Of a stretch of DNA of 64,000 nucleotides, positions 54,300-62,888 are shown in pieces. Positions within the stretch are counted from its first letter, which is position 1. Every line of letters begins with the position of its first letter. The translations under genes and the position numbers were made by a program. Under the pieces are notes generated by a model. It saw only the letters and a list, made by a program, of their open reading frames with translations. It ran no database searches and had not been told where the DNA came from. The stretch spans positions 372,001 to 436,000 of the forward strand of contig NZ_JAHLEF010000001.1 of assembly GCF_018861755.1 (NCBI RefSeq), written 5' to 3'. The DNA comes from Clostridium sp. CF012 (GTDB lineage Bacteria; Bacillota; Clostridia; Clostridiales; Clostridiaceae).

Positions 54300-55454
54300 T
54301 TATTGTACCAAGGCTTTAACTCTTTCTTCACCACTAATTATACTAGTAATTCTAACTCCAAAATTCTCATCTACAACTACCACTTCGCCGTAGGCTACTT
54401 TTTTTCCGTTTACTAATATATCTACTGGCTCCTCTGCTAACTTATCAAGTTCAATTAGTGATCCAGTTCCCAAATTCAAAATATCCCTAATGTTCTTTTT
54501 AGTTTTCCCAAGCACTACAGAAATTTCTAGTGGAACATCTAATATTATGTCAATGTTTCTAGTAGGATTATGAAGTGGAGCTTGGGTTAGAGGTTTAAAA
54601 GCTGCTTGCCTAACTTCTACTTGTGGTTGCGGCCTTTCAATAGGTTTTGTATTATACTCCGGCTGAGTCGGTGCCATGGTATATGCCACTTCCTGCTCTG
54701 CTGAATTATTTACCGGAGTTTGTTTTGGTTCTGGAGTTTCAATTTCACTATAGGTGGTATCTACTTTAGGAGCTTCTTCAATTTGTTCTGTGCCCATCAT
54801 GATATCTACTATTTTTTTAGCAGTTTCTATAGGAAGTACTTGCATTATAACACTATCAATCAAATCACCAATTTTCATTTTAAAAGCTACCTGAACAATT
54901 TCTTGATTTTCGTCTATACTATCACTTAAAGGTGAAGTAGAATCGTCCCATATCTTAGACTGTGGAGGTGAAATATTTACTTCTCTTGCAAACATTGTTG
55001 CCATAGCTGTTGCAGCAGAACCAATCATCTGATTCATAGCCTCTGAGACAGCACTAATTTCAATTTCTGACAAGTCAGATTTCCCGTTTATTTTGCCATC
55101 TCCGCCCATCATTAAACTAGCTATAATTGCTGCATCATCAGTCTTTATCACTAAGAGGTTCCCCCCTGAAATTCCACTTGTAAACTTAACATCTAAAGCA
55201 ATATTAGGGACTTCAAAGTTAGATCTTAAATTTCTAAGTGTATTTACTGATACTATTGGTGTTGCAATGTTAACTGGTTGACCTACTATAGTGGAAAGAG
55301 CTGTAGATGCTGATCCCATAGAAATATTTCCAACTTCACCCAATAAATCTTTCTCTATATCAGAAAGTTCAAATTTCTGTATAGTTTCAGAACTTGTGCC
55401 GCCTCCGTTTAAGAGTGCGTCGATTTCTTCTTGCGAAAGAAAGCCGTTACTCAT
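54300..55454 (-). CDS. fliY: Flagellar switch phosphatase FliY (CheC-like plus FliN)
   Basis: The 384-residue protein starts LSQEEIDALLNGGG, a FliM-like CheY-P docking peptide. It has a CheC-type phosphatase half (LLGEVGNISMGSASTAL and IEISAVSEAMNQMIGSAATAM), a Pro/Gln-rich linker, and a C-terminal FliN domain (LDVPLEISVVLGKTKKNIRDIL ... VAYGEVVVVDENFGVRI). FliY both builds the C-ring and dephosphorylates CheY-P. It overlaps fliM by 8 bp. Confidence 0.94.
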   Translation of the reverse strand: MSNGFLSQEEIDALLNGGGTSSETIQKFELSDIEKDLLGEVGNISMGSASTALSTIVGQPVNIATPIVSVNTLRNLRSNFEVPNIALDVKFTSGISGGNLLVIKTDDAAIIASLMMGGDGKINGKSDLSEIEISAVSEAMNQMIGSAATAMATMFAREVNISPPQSKIWDDSTSPLSDSIDENQEIVQVAFKMKIGDLIDSVIMQVLPIETAKKIVDIMMGTEQIEEAPKVDTTYSEIETPEPKQTPVNNSAEQEVAYTMAPTQPEYNTKPIERPQPQVEVRQAAFKPLTQAPLHNPTRNIDIILDVPLEISVVLGKTKKNIRDILNLGTGSLIELDKLAEEPVDILVNGKKVAYGEVVVVDENFGVRITSIISGEERVKALVQ

Positions 55455-56442
55455 AATTTCTCACATCCTTATCTATTATATCTAATATCTCAATTCCTCT
55501 GTTTTTACCTATAGTACCAGGTTTACCAATATAACATAATTGTTCTTCAACAAATACTTTAATTGGGCTAGTACTTGAATTATCTAATGTAATTACATCC
55601 CCTTCATTTAATTGTAAAAATTCATTTACAGTAATATTTGTTGAACCTAGCATTCCTGTAATTGGAACACTTACTATATTTAATCGCTGTTTTAATTTAT
55701 TTCTAGATTCAGTGACAACTTCCTCGTCATTTTCTCTAAACCAATATTGAACAACTAGTTTATCAAGTACTTTTTCAATACTTAAATAAGGTATACAAAT
55801 ATTTATGAAAGTGTTACTATTACCCATTTCCACCGAAAAAGTAATTAGTGCAACTGGTTCATTTGGTGCAAGAGTTTGATTAAGTGCAGGGTTAGTTTCT
55901 AATGCCTCAATCTCTGGTTCTACGTCCAAAACATCTTCCCAAGCAAGTTTCAAATTAGCTATAAGTCCAGCATTAACATTTCTTAATATGTTTTTATCTA
56001 TATCAGAAAATTCTTTGATTTTATACTTTCTGCTCCCCATACCGCCCAAAAGTATATCGATTATTTGAAAAGAAAATTGAGGATTAGTTTCAAATAATAT
56101 AGAACCACTTAAAGGTGGCATTTTAAATATAGTTAAAACTGTAGGGTTAGGAATTGAATGAATAAATTCTTCATAGGTTATTTGCTGAATACTTTCAATT
56201 TTAACCTTTACATTATTTCTTAACTGTGCGGATAAATAACTTGATATTATTCTACCATAATTATCATGAATGAGCTCAAGCGTTCTCAGATGATCTTTTG
56301 AGAATTTTTGAGGACTTCTAAAATCATATAATTTAATTTTATGCTTTTCCTCTTCAACCGGGAGCTGATCTGGTTCAATTTCCCCAGAAGAGAGGGCAGA
56401 TAAAAGTGAATCTATTTCACTTTGTGATAATACTTCTGCCAT
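55447..56442 (-). CDS. fliM: Flagellar motor switch protein FliM
   Basis: The 331-residue protein begins MAEVLSQSEIDSLLSALSSGE, the CheY-P binding peptide. The FliM middle domain (YDFRSPQKFSKDHLRTLELIHDNYGRIIS, then LIFETNP-like and GGMGSRK) and a C-terminal FliN-like domain follow. FliM forms the C-ring and receives the chemotaxis signal. Confidence 0.96.
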   Translation of the reverse strand: MAEVLSQSEIDSLLSALSSGEIEPDQLPVEEEKHKIKLYDFRSPQKFSKDHLRTLELIHDNYGRIISSYLSAQLRNNVKVKIESIQQITYEEFIHSIPNPTVLTIFKMPPLSGSILFETNPQFSFQIIDILLGGMGSRKYKIKEFSDIDKNILRNVNAGLIANLKLAWEDVLDVEPEIEALETNPALNQTLAPNEPVALITFSVEMGNSNTFINICIPYLSIEKVLDKLVVQYWFRENDEEVVTESRNKLKQRLNIVSVPITGMLGSTNITVNEFLQLNEGDVITLDNSSTSPIKVFVEEQLCYIGKPGTIGKNRGIEILDIIDKDVRNYE

Positions 56443-56486
56443 ATTTCTACCTCACTTCTCCGTTAATAGTACTTAGAATACACCTT

Positions 56487-56540
56487 TTAATTTTCGATAA
56501 GCTCTTATCTTTCGGTAAGTTCTTATCTTTCGATAAGCTT
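56487..56540 (-). repeat. Three tandem 18-bp copies over the cheW stop codon
   Basis: The final 18 bp of cheW, AAGCTTATCGAAAGATAA, are followed by GAACTTACCGAAAGATAA and GAGCTTATCGAAAATTAA. Each copy ends in TAA in the same frame, so the stop region is triplicated and only the first copy is translated. Confidence 0.9.
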
Positions 56541-56924
56541 ACCAATATCAATTAATGTAATTATTCTATCTTTAAAGTTTATAACCCCTTTAATGTAGCT
56601 TTTCTTTCTTTCACTTTCAACTTTTTCAATTAAATCTTCTTCGATTTCTAATACTTCGTCAACTTGGTCTACAGTCACCCCAACAGATTCTTCTTGTAAA
56701 TTTAATATAATAATATTCTCTTGGGTACCTTCCTCCTTTTCTATCTCTAAAAGGAGATTTATATCTAAGAGAGAAATTATATTCCCTCTTAGATTAATTA
56801 ATCCCTTTATGTATTCTGCGGACTTAGGTACTTTTGTTATTTCCATCATGTCATTTATACTTTGAACTTTAGAAGCTTCTACTGCAAATTGCTCCTCATT
56901 AACTTTAAATACAACTACTTGCAT
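56523..56924 (-). CDS. cheW: Chemotaxis coupling protein CheW (fliM-proximal copy)
   Basis: The 133-residue protein is a stand-alone CheW domain (VVFKVNEEQFAVEASKVQSI, YIKGLINLRGNIISLLDINLLL, YIKGVINFKDRIITLIDIGKL). It bridges receptors and CheA. It lies between cheY and fliM. A second CheW is encoded at 62428. Confidence 0.95.
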   Translation of the reverse strand: MQVVVFKVNEEQFAVEASKVQSINDMMEITKVPKSAEYIKGLINLRGNIISLLDINLLLEIEKEEGTQENIIILNLQEESVGVTVDQVDEVLEIEEDLIEKVESERKKSYIKGVINFKDRIITLIDIGKLIER

Positions 56925-56940
56925 AATTTATTTACACCTC

Positions 56941-57300
56941 CTAGCCTACAACTTTTTTTATAGCTTCAAGTACTCTATCTGCTTGAAATGGTTTAACAAT
57001 AAAATCTTTTGCACCAGCTCTTATTGCATCCATAACCATGCTCTGTTGACCCATAGCGCTACACATAACTATTTTTGCTGCAGGATCAAACTCTTTGATT
57101 GCTTTAACTGCTTCAATACCATCCATATCAGGCATGGTAATATCCATAGTAACCACATCTGGTTTCTCTACTTTGTATAGCTCCACAGCTTTTATTCCAT
57201 TGCTTGCTTCACCCACAACTTCAAACCCATTTTTTTCTAATATATCCTTTATCATCATTCTCATAAATGCCGCGTCATCAACAATTAATACTCTAGCCAT
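56941..57300 (-). CDS. cheY: Chemotaxis response regulator CheY
   Basis: The 119-residue single receiver domain has the acidic pair (DDAAFMR), phospho-acceptor Asp in VTMDITMPDMDG, switch residue in VMCSAMGQ and Lys in FIVKPF. It is phosphorylated by CheA and binds FliM and FliY. It has no output domain, so it is CheY. Confidence 0.96.
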   Translation of the reverse strand: MARVLIVDDAAFMRMMIKDILEKNGFEVVGEASNGIKAVELYKVEKPDVVTMDITMPDMDGIEAVKAIKEFDPAAKIVMCSAMGQQSMVMDAIRAGAKDFIVKPFQADRVLEAIKKVVG

Positions 57301-57316
57301 TTTATATTACCTCCAA

Positions 57317-57916
57317 TTAATTTATACCTAACGAATTCAGTATTTTCTCTAGTGATCCAGGCATTGGTATATAATAGAAATGCCCACCTATTTTTTGATT
57401 TTCTTGTAAAAACTGTGTTTCTAAATCAAGTATATACTCATCAAATTGACCTGATTCAATAAAAGTAGTAGACAGTATTGCGCCCATCATATCTAATGCA
57501 ACAGCTGGCACAGAAGGCAGAAGTAAGAGATTAGTAAGTTTTGCAATGGCATTCATGAAGGAGCTTGAAATAATATTTCCTATTTCACACAATACCGAAC
57601 TTCCAATTTCTGTTATTTCCTCTTGCTGTTCACCTAACATTTTTGAAATGATTTTTAAAGCGGCTTCCTTTTCTAAAGTAAACAGTATGTTCCCTGGTAT
57701 ATCTCCTAAAACTCTTACAATTACAGCAATTACTACTTCTTCAACTCCTATTTTAGAAAAAATATCATCAAAGGGAATAATATTTACTGAGGGCACGGTC
57801 ATATCTACTTTTTCATTCAATAATTGAGATAAGGATGTAGCTGCATTTCCTGCACCAATATTACCTACTTCTTGTAGCACATCTAATTGAACAGCACTAA
57901 GCTCAGAATAATCCAT
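57317..57916 (-). CDS. cheC: CheY-P phosphatase CheC
   Basis: The protein is about 199 residues from ATG 57916 and has the two CheC active-site helices (LQEVGNIGAGNAATSLSQLL and VLCEIGNIISSSFMNAI). CheC dephosphorylates CheY-P and works with CheD. The start is fixed by AAGGAGGG just upstream; a longer frame enters cheA. Confidence 0.94.
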   Translation of the reverse strand: MDYSELSAVQLDVLQEVGNIGAGNAATSLSQLLNEKVDMTVPSVNIIPFDDIFSKIGVEEVVIAVIVRVLGDIPGNILFTLEKEAALKIISKMLGEQQEEITEIGSSVLCEIGNIISSSFMNAIAKLTNLLLLPSVPAVALDMMGAILSTTFIESGQFDEYILDLETQFLQENQKIGGHFYYIPMPGSLEKILNSLGIN

Positions 57917-57926
57917 TATACCCTCC

Positions 57927-59963
57927 TTATACCAAAGCAGCAACATCTAATATCAAGGTAACTAGTCCATCCCCTAAAATAGTTGCTCCTATATATTCTT
58001 TCAATCCTTGCAGTGTTTTTCCTAGAGGCTTTATTACAATTTCCTGTTGTCCTAGCAATGAGTCTACTAAAAGTCCTACTGTTTTCTCTCCCACTTTTAC
58101 AATAACAATGTATTTCTTACTTTTACTGCTCGTTTCTGTTTGTAATTTTTTACTGACCTTCACTAGTGGAATTACACTCGCATTGTAAATAATAACTTCC
58201 TTATTATTAGTTTTCTTAATTAGTTCTTCCCTGTAGTCTATTACTCTATCAATGTAACCAAGAGAAATAGCCATAGTTTCATCTCCGATTTTTACAAGCA
58301 ATGCTTGGATAATTTGTAGCGTCAATGGTAATCTTATAATAAAGGATGTACCTTTGTCAATTTCACTTATTGCATCTACTGTTCCACCAAGGGCAGCAAT
58401 TTTAGTTTTAACAACATCCATCCCTACTCCACGTCCAGAAATATCTGTTACTTCCTCATTAGTGCTAAATCCTTCTGCAAAAATCAAATTTTTTATATCT
58501 GAATCTGACATTCCTTCTGTATTTATTCCAACTTTATTAGCTTTTTCCTTTATTTTATCAACATCTAATCCTTTACCATCATCTTCCACCTTTATTATAG
58601 CTTTAGTACCTTCTGCGTAAGCTATAAGTTTAATTGTACCAATGGGATTTTTACCCTTAGCAATTCTCACTTCGCTGGATTCTATACCATGATCTGCCGC
58701 ATTACGAAGCAAATGCAATAGTGGTTCGCCTATTTCATCTATAACTGTCCTATCAAGTTCCGTCTCTTGTCCTTGTATTTGAATCTCCATCTCTTTCCCC
58801 AGATTTTTTGATAAGTCTCTTATCATCCTTGGAAATCTATTAAATACTACTTCTAGCGGTAGCATTCTTATTTTCATCACCAAATCTTGTAACTCTGAAG
58901 TGGCTCTAGCTACTTGTTCTAGTGTTTCATTTAAATCATTTAATTTATGGACACTACTTATCTGTTCTAGTCTTGTTCTATGAATTACAAGTTCTGAAAC
59001 CATATTCATAAATTTATCTAATCTATCCAATTCAACTCTCACGGATTGGTGAGCTTTTTTATGAACTACAGCTTCTTTCTTATCATTATTTTTATCCTCA
59101 ACGGTGGATGTACCTTTTAGTTCTTCTCTTCCAATTTGTGAGGATTCTTCTATTCCTTTAAATGCCTCTGATTTATCATAAACATCTTCCTTACTTGCTT
59201 TAATCTGGACTTCTTCTACCATTACTTTTTCCACTTCAGAAATATTCAGTAAAGTTTGAACAACCTCGTCTTTTTCTTTACTAGTAATATAAATTAAATT
59301 TATTTCAAATTCAAAGTTTTCATTTTCTAATTCCTCAGCTCCAGGTATGGATTTAATTATTTCACCATATTCTTCTAAGCTCTTAAAGATTAGAAATGCT
59401 CTGGCTGATTTAAGAAGCGTATTTTCACTTAGTACAATTTTTATTTCATAAGCATTGTACATTCTATCCATAGCTTGCTTAATAACATTAATGTCGTATT
59501 CATTAAGGGTAATTCGATCAGCAGAATTATAATTAATTTCTTGAGTTACAGCGCTTTCTCTTTCCGGCTTATTCGAAATACTATTTCCTTCTGCTATAGA
59601 ATGTAGATCCTCAATTATGCCCTCAATTGATAGCTTTTCAGAAATTCCCTCTGATATATTATTTACCATCTTTTCTAAAGTATCTAGACACCTGAATAAA
59701 ACAGTCACCACCTTTTCTGTTACTTTAATCTCACCCTCTCTAAATTTAGAAAGAACATCTTCCATTTTGTGTGTTAATTCAGCCATTTGACTAAATCCCA
59801 TAGTTGCGGCCATGCCCTTTATAGTATGAGCCACCCTAAATATTTCATTTAGCTTGTCTATATTTTCTGGCTGTTGTTCTAGTGTAAGAAGTGCTTCATT
59901 CAATGTCTGCAAATTTTCCATAGACTCTTCTAAGAACATTGACATATATTGTGATGTATCCAT
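57927..59963 (-). CDS. cheA: Chemotaxis histidine kinase CheA
   Basis: The 678-residue protein has the HPt domain with phospho-His in VAHTIKGMAATMG (about residue 47), a CheY-binding P2 region, a dimerisation domain (SVRVELDRLDKFMNMVSELVI), the kinase domain (LLRNAADHGIE, VEDDGKGLD, GRGVGMDVV) and a CheW-like end. It phosphorylates CheY and CheB. It lies between cheR and cheC. Confidence 0.97.
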   Translation of the reverse strand: MDTSQYMSMFLEESMENLQTLNEALLTLEQQPENIDKLNEIFRVAHTIKGMAATMGFSQMAELTHKMEDVLSKFREGEIKVTEKVVTVLFRCLDTLEKMVNNISEGISEKLSIEGIIEDLHSIAEGNSISNKPERESAVTQEINYNSADRITLNEYDINVIKQAMDRMYNAYEIKIVLSENTLLKSARAFLIFKSLEEYGEIIKSIPGAEELENENFEFEINLIYITSKEKDEVVQTLLNISEVEKVMVEEVQIKASKEDVYDKSEAFKGIEESSQIGREELKGTSTVEDKNNDKKEAVVHKKAHQSVRVELDRLDKFMNMVSELVIHRTRLEQISSVHKLNDLNETLEQVARATSELQDLVMKIRMLPLEVVFNRFPRMIRDLSKNLGKEMEIQIQGQETELDRTVIDEIGEPLLHLLRNAADHGIESSEVRIAKGKNPIGTIKLIAYAEGTKAIIKVEDDGKGLDVDKIKEKANKVGINTEGMSDSDIKNLIFAEGFSTNEEVTDISGRGVGMDVVKTKIAALGGTVDAISEIDKGTSFIIRLPLTLQIIQALLVKIGDETMAISLGYIDRVIDYREELIKKTNNKEVIIYNASVIPLVKVSKKLQTETSSKSKKYIVIVKVGEKTVGLLVDSLLGQQEIVIKPLGKTLQGLKEYIGATILGDGLVTLILDVAALV

Positions 59964-59992
59964 TTTTTCCCTCCTTATTGATTGTACCTACC

Positions 59993-60769
59993 TTATATTT
60001 TTTTATAAATAAATGTTGATGCTTTTTCAAATCCATATTCTTTATAATTATATATACTTTCAGTGGCCCCAACAAAAAGCAAACCACCTTTTTTTAGGGA
60101 CTCACTAAACTTTTTATATATTTTATCCTTAATATCTGAATTGAAATAAATTACTACATTTCGGCACACTATTAAATCAAAATTGCTTTCATAATTATCT
60201 AAAATAAGATCATGTTTCTTAAAGTCCACCATTTTTTTAATCCCAGAATTAATGCAATATTTGTCCCCCTTAACTAGGAAATATTTTTCCAAAAATTTCT
60301 TTGGAACATTTTTAATTTCCGAATAGACATATTCACCATTTTTAGCTTTTTGAATTATTGTACTGTCTATGTCAGTAGCTACAATTTTATGATTAGCCTT
60401 TGAATACAAATCATCCATAATCATAGCTAATGAATAAGGCTCAGCTCCAACGGAGCAAGCTGCACTCCAAATTTTAAGTCCTCCATTATATGAAAGTTCC
60501 GATTTAACTTTTTTTGAAAGTTCCTCAAATATTTCTGGATTTCTAAAAAATTCTGTTACATTTATTGTAATAAAGTCTAGGAATTTCTGTTTTTGAGCGG
60601 GATCACTCTTTAATAAACTAATATATTCCTCTACTGAACTCACTCCAACTCTTGACATTAAACTTAAAATTCGCCTATGCAATTGATTGGATTTATAGGC
60701 GGCTAAATCTATTTTATATTCTTTTAAAACCCATTGCTGAAAATACATTAAATCCATAGCTATAATCAT
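59993..60769 (-). CDS. cheR: Chemotaxis methyltransferase CheR
   Basis: The 258-residue protein has the CheR N-terminal helical domain and the SAM domain (IWSAACSVGAEPYSLAMIMDDL, then ATDIDSTII and LIVCRNVVIYF). It methylates chemoreceptor glutamates. The ATG at 60769 overlaps the cheB stop as ATGA; an alternative ATG four codons on (60757) has GGGGAG 12 nt upstream. Confidence 0.95.
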   Translation of the reverse strand: MIIAMDLMYFQQWVLKEYKIDLAAYKSNQLHRRILSLMSRVGVSSVEEYISLLKSDPAQKQKFLDFITINVTEFFRNPEIFEELSKKVKSELSYNGGLKIWSAACSVGAEPYSLAMIMDDLYSKANHKIVATDIDSTIIQKAKNGEYVYSEIKNVPKKFLEKYFLVKGDKYCINSGIKKMVDFKKHDLILDNYESNFDLIVCRNVVIYFNSDIKDKIYKKFSESLKKGGLLFVGATESIYNYKEYGFEKASTFIYKKI

Positions 60770-61893
60770 CTCCCCATTACAACTTTATTAATTTCTTCAG
60801 CAACATTATCTAATGGAACAACTTCATCTACTTTACCTGTTTCAAAAGCCGCCTTTGGCATACCATATATTATGCAAGTAGATTGGTGCTCTGCCATAGT
60901 AAATCCACCATTATCTTTAATAGCTGCTGTACCTTGTGCACCATCTCGTCCCATGCCAGTAAGTATAACACTTAATAACTTTGATCCGTAAACCGCCGTG
61001 GCGGATATAAAGAGTTTATCAACTGCTGGTCTAACACCCCAAAGAGTAGGTTCTGTATTTAAATGTATCCTCTTGTCCCCTCCTATTTCCATATGGTATC
61101 CACCAGGAGCGATATAAACTACGTTTTTTGAAACTATGTCACCATCTTGTGCTTCTACAACCTTTATCTTACTGTTTATATTTAATCTATCAGCAAAGGC
61201 CTTTGTAAAGCCCATGGGCATATGTTGCACTACTAAAACTGGTACCCCAATATTATCTGGTAGAGCTGTTATTACTTTATACAAGGCTTTAGGCCCACCT
61301 GTGGAAGCTCCAATAACCACAGCCTCTATATTGCGACTTGTTCGCGTTCTATAGCGTGTGGAGGTTCCTTGAGCTATAGCTTCTGAGGCTAAATCCTCTT
61401 CCCTTACCCCTCTAGTTGTGGTCTTAATAGAATTTGCTCTATTTGTTTTAAAGTTTTTTCCATACCTTAGTGCATTTTTACCATCACTCTGCATATAAGC
61501 CAATTTTATTTTTTCTACCAATTCATCTCTAACCTTATTAATGTCTAGCGATATTTCTCCAGATGGTTTTGCTATAAAATCGAAAGCCCCTTGTTCAAGG
61601 CATTCCATAGTTAATTCTGTACCAGTTTTAGAAACACTACTAAGCATAATTACCGGTACATTAACATTGTTTTTTTTCAATTCCTTTAAGGCTTTTATAC
61701 CGTCCATTTTGGGCATTTCAATATCCATGGTTATTACATCAGGCATTTTACTGGTTATTTTTGTTAACAAGTCTTGTCCGTTTTTTGCTGTATTTATAAC
61801 TTCCATCTCTGCCTCAGCATTAATCATATCAGATACGATTTTTCTCATTAATGCTGAATCATCTACTACAATCACTTTAATTTTTTTTAACAA
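60766..61893 (-). CDS. cheB: Chemotaxis methylesterase CheB
   Basis: The 375-residue protein has a receiver domain (VDDSALMRKIVSDM, TMDIEMPKMDG) joined to a methylesterase domain. That domain carries the catalytic Ser in GASTGGPKALYKV, His in VVQHMPMGFTKAFADRLN and Asp in GMGRDGAQG. CheB removes methyl groups from receptors or deamidates them. Confidence 0.97.
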   Translation of the reverse strand: MLKKIKVIVVDDSALMRKIVSDMINAEAEMEVINTAKNGQDLLTKITSKMPDVITMDIEMPKMDGIKALKELKKNNVNVPVIMLSSVSKTGTELTMECLEQGAFDFIAKPSGEISLDINKVRDELVEKIKLAYMQSDGKNALRYGKNFKTNRANSIKTTTRGVREEDLASEAIAQGTSTRYRTRTSRNIEAVVIGASTGGPKALYKVITALPDNIGVPVLVVQHMPMGFTKAFADRLNINSKIKVVEAQDGDIVSKNVVYIAPGGYHMEIGGDKRIHLNTEPTLWGVRPAVDKLFISATAVYGSKLLSVILTGMGRDGAQGTAAIKDNGGFTMAEHQSTCIIYGMPKAAFETGKVDEVVPLDNVAEEINKVVMGR

Positions 61894-61924
61894 TATATTT
61901 CACCCCATTAACATCTCAATTAAT

Positions 61925-62413
61925 CTAAATTTCTGTGGTTCCCATACCTACAGTTCTAATAGACAGCACCCCACTTGTGGTATCAAATATTAAGGTTCTA
62001 CCTTTATTACCGCCAATGTCTTCTGAAAGTATTGGAATGCATAAACTTTTGAGAGCACTTTTCACCGCTATACCATTTCTATTGCCAATGTCCATGACTA
62101 TACTTTTATCAGGGAAGTTAAACATTGAAGCTCCACCTGCTATTTTAGCCCTCATATTTTTAAGGGTTGCACCTTTTTTTATCATATTCGTGACTAGTAT
62201 TGGGATAGCTAAATCTGCAAATTTGATTTCGTTAGTTATTTTATTGAATTGGCTGCTATCTGGAAGCATTATATGTGCTAATCCTCCAAGTCCTACAACT
62301 TTATCATAAATTGCTATTCCCACACAGGACCCAAGACCCACTGTTATTAATTTAAATGGAGAAAAAGCGACATTTAAATCTGCAATTCCCACTTTAATTT
62401 CATTATATTCCAT
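61925..62413 (-). CDS. cheD: Chemoreceptor glutamine deamidase CheD
   Basis: The 162-residue protein carries the CheD motif GLGSCVGIAIYDKVVGLGGLAHIMLPDS with the catalytic Cys and His, then KIAGGASMF. CheD deamidates receptors and activates CheC. It lies between cheB and the upstream cheW. Confidence 0.95.
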   Translation of the reverse strand: MEYNEIKVGIADLNVAFSPFKLITVGLGSCVGIAIYDKVVGLGGLAHIMLPDSSQFNKITNEIKFADLAIPILVTNMIKKGATLKNMRAKIAGGASMFNFPDKSIVMDIGNRNGIAVKSALKSLCIPILSEDIGGNKGRTLIFDTTSGVLSIRTVGMGTTEI

Positions 62414-62427
62414 ATTTACACCCTATT

Positions 62428-62877
62428 TTATAATATTTCAATTTTTTCTTCTTCTGTCAAGATATCTGAAAGATTTAAATATATAATTATTCTACCATCA
62501 ATTTTAATAAGTCCTTTTATATATCTCTTGGATACTCCAGAAATGATTTCTGGTGAATCTTCTAAGCTTTCTATCAATACATCCCTAACCTCAGAAACAA
62601 AATCAACTATTATACCTATTTTACTATGATTTTGCTTAGCAACTATTATCTTACATCCTTCTTGTATTTCTGTTAAAGGCAAATTAAATCTTTTTGATAA
62701 TGCTATAACCGGTAAAATCTTACCTTCATAACTTATAACACCTTCCACAAATTCCGGAGAACCTGGAATTTTAGTTGACTTCTCGTATTCAAGTATTCTT
62801 TCTACCTCCATAATATTGGTAGCATAATACTCACTATTTATGCTAAAAATCAAGATTTTAATTCCTTCTTTCTTCAT
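62428..62877 (-). CDS. cheW: Chemotaxis coupling protein CheW (second copy)
   Basis: The 149-residue CheW domain (ILIFSINSEYYATNIMEVERIL, FVEGVISYEGKILPVIALSKRF, YIKGLIKIDGRIIIYLNLSDIL) is divergent from the copy at 56523. Two CheW proteins in one operon may couple different receptors, or one may be CheV-like in use. Confidence 0.92.
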   Translation of the reverse strand: MKKEGIKILIFSINSEYYATNIMEVERILEYEKSTKIPGSPEFVEGVISYEGKILPVIALSKRFNLPLTEIQEGCKIIVAKQNHSKIGIIVDFVSEVRDVLIESLEDSPEIISGVSKRYIKGLIKIDGRIIIYLNLSDILTEEEKIEIL

Positions 62878-62888
62878 ATTAAATCCCC

